Assembly: GCA_036555105.1 (NCBI GenBank)
Contig: DATBMA010000114.1
Span: 3,708-67,707, forward strand
Direction of reading: 5' to 3'
Source of the DNA: DATBMA01 sp036555105
GTDB lineage: Bacteria > Actinomycetota > Acidimicrobiia > Spongiisociales > ZC4RG35
Length of the DNA stretch: 64,000 bases
Positions 63,205 to 64,000 of the stretch are shown here, one piece after another (the first letter of the stretch is position 1; each line of letters begins with the position of its first letter). The notes beneath the pieces are model-generated. The model saw nothing but the letters and a program-made list of their open reading frames with translations. It searched no databases and was not told where the DNA came from. A program made the translations under genes and the position numbers.

Positions 63205-64000
63205 GCGCCCACCTCGTCCAGCCCAACCTGCCGCCCACCGTTCTTGAGGGAGAGGTCGATGGCCTCCAGGGCCGCCACCACCGCTGCCCCTGCCCGCCCA
63301 CCGGCGATCTGGTCGGCGAACCCGTTGATTCGCGCCAGGAAGGCGTCGCACTCAGCTCGCAGCGGCTCGGTCTGAGGCACTTTGGGGATGGTTATCGCAC
63401 CTTCACGAATCTGGGACCGGAATCCGCCGAACGTGTCTGCAACCCCGGCGGGGGCTGAGCTCATGACGCCCTTGTCGTAGACGCGCAACGGCATGCCGAG
63501 GTCCATGTCGTCGATGGTCAGCATCCTCGCCTCACCCACCACCGCGATGTCACGGATCTTGCGGGGGTTGAGCCATGAGGCCTCGATGTGAACGGCGACG
63601 TCTCCCGGATAGCCCATGGTGATGAAGACCGCGTCCTCGATCCCAGGATTGAGCCAGCTGCCTCCGGTGGCGGCCACCCAACGCGGCGCCGCCTCGAGCC
63701 AGTATGAGGCGATCGAGATGTCGTGGGCGGCGAGGTCCCAGGCGGCATTGACATCACGGCGAACCGGTCCGAGGTTGGTCCGTCGCATCGAGATGTAGTG
63801 GACCGTTCCCAGCTCGCCGCTCTCGAGCAGCCCTTTGGCCGCCCGAACCGCTGGGTTGAAGAGGAAGACATGGCCGACCATGAGGGTGAGCCCCCCGGCA
63901 TCGGCCAGCTCGCACAGCTCGATGGCACCCGCCAGGGAGTCGGTGATCGGCTTTTCCACCAGCACGTGCTTGCCGGCGCGCAAAGCACGGCGGGCGAGGC
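63201..64000 (-). CDS. Gfo/Idh/MocA-family sugar dehydrogenase (WlbA/WbpB-like), partial
   Basis: C-terminal 265 residues or so; the N-terminal NAD-binding start lies past the right edge. Visible: AGKHVLVEKPITDSLAGA (catalytic Lys of EKP), VGHVFLFNPAVRAAK, AAWDLAAHDISIASYWL (His of the HDI motif), WLNPGIEDAVFITM. WlbA/WbpB oxidises the 3-hydroxyl of UDP-GlcNAcA. With the aminotransferase and acetyltransferase, it completes the set for UDP-2,3-diacetamido-2,3-dideoxyglucuronate. The gene order A-C-B with overlaps suggests one operon running into the GT87 pair. Confidence 0.85.
   Translation of the reverse strand, partial: LARRALRAGKHVLVEKPITDSLAGAIELCELADAGGLTLMVGHVFLFNPAVRAAKGLLESGELGTVHYISMRRTNLGPVRRDVNAAWDLAAHDISIASYWLEAAPRWVAATGGSWLNPGIEDAVFITMGYPGDVAVHIEASWLNPRKIRDIAVVGEARMLTIDDMDLGMPLRVYDKGVMSSAPAGVADTFGGFRSQIREGAITIPKVPQTEPLRAECDAFLARINGFADQIAGGRAGAAVVAALEAIDLSLKNGGRQVGLDEVGA

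Noticed and set aside
1..64000. Prophage, transposon or integrated island
   Set aside because: No integrase, transposase, tail or capsid gene and no long direct or inverted repeats were seen; base composition looks even throughout.

Overview
The window is about 64 kb of dense, high-GC bacterial chromosome. There is no gene-free stretch above 300 bp, and I see no tRNA, rRNA, phage, IS element or CRISPR array. The gene set points to an aerobic actinomycete, most likely Acidimicrobiia or a near relative (class is an inference): an HTH-clpS-DUF2017 trio, GlnE, an F420-type LLM oxidoreductase, an EtfD-like Fe-S membrane reductase, many GTG/TTG starts, and -10 boxes (TAnnnT) placed 6-11 nt before start codons, which suggests mostly leaderless mRNAs.

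Layout. 1-4.3 kb: end of a spermidine/Fe-type ABC ATPase and a two-subunit acyl-CoA carboxylase. 4.3-13.5 kb: base-excision glycosylase-like protein, DUF4388 protein, uridine kinase, proline synthesis and proline oxidation genes, PspA, peroxiredoxin, EtfD-like reductase, two small unknowns, HTH-clpS-DUF2017. 13.6-22.2 kb: molybdenum hydroxylase operon of the form II CoxL type with MoxR and VWA maturation factors, a split XdhC, an LLM oxidoreductase and a MocA-like cytidylyltransferase. 22.2-36.4 kb: housekeeping genes (DAHP synthase, M20 amidohydrolase, glnE, NAD synthetase, class IV aminotransferase, M23/SLH protein, mgtE, greA) with an XRE regulator and a VIT-type metal transporter. 36.4-59.1 kb: selD followed by a large one-carbon block. 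59.1-64 kb: two GT87-like membrane glycosyltransferases and a WlbABC-like trio for diacetamido-uronic acid sugars, cut by the right edge.

The most interesting system is the one-carbon block. A ProX/ProV importer with a fused double permease, betaine aldehyde dehydrogenase, a non-pyrrolysine MttB-family methyltransferase, a corrinoid protein, a methyl-THF:corrinoid methyltransferase, a RACo-type reactivase, DUF1638, a 'virulence factor' domain protein, an MTHFR, a homocysteine methyltransferase, a dimethylglycine-oxidase-like enzyme, EtfBA and formate-THF ligase together suggest import and stepwise demethylation of glycine betaine (or a related quaternary amine). The methyl groups would go to folate and to methionine, and the electrons through EtfBA to the EtfD-like reductase at 9.5 kb. 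An IclR regulator with an obvious operator divides the block.

Two genome-style signals recur across the window. First, at least four or five genes are preceded by a very short ORF that starts where a leaderless transcript would begin and ends by overlapping the main start codon (TGATG, ATGA or GTGA). Second, eleven intergenic arrays are built of 7- or 8-bp degenerate units (GTCTCAC(G), usually changing to GTGAGAC(C) halfway). Nearly all sit directly at the 3' end of a gene.
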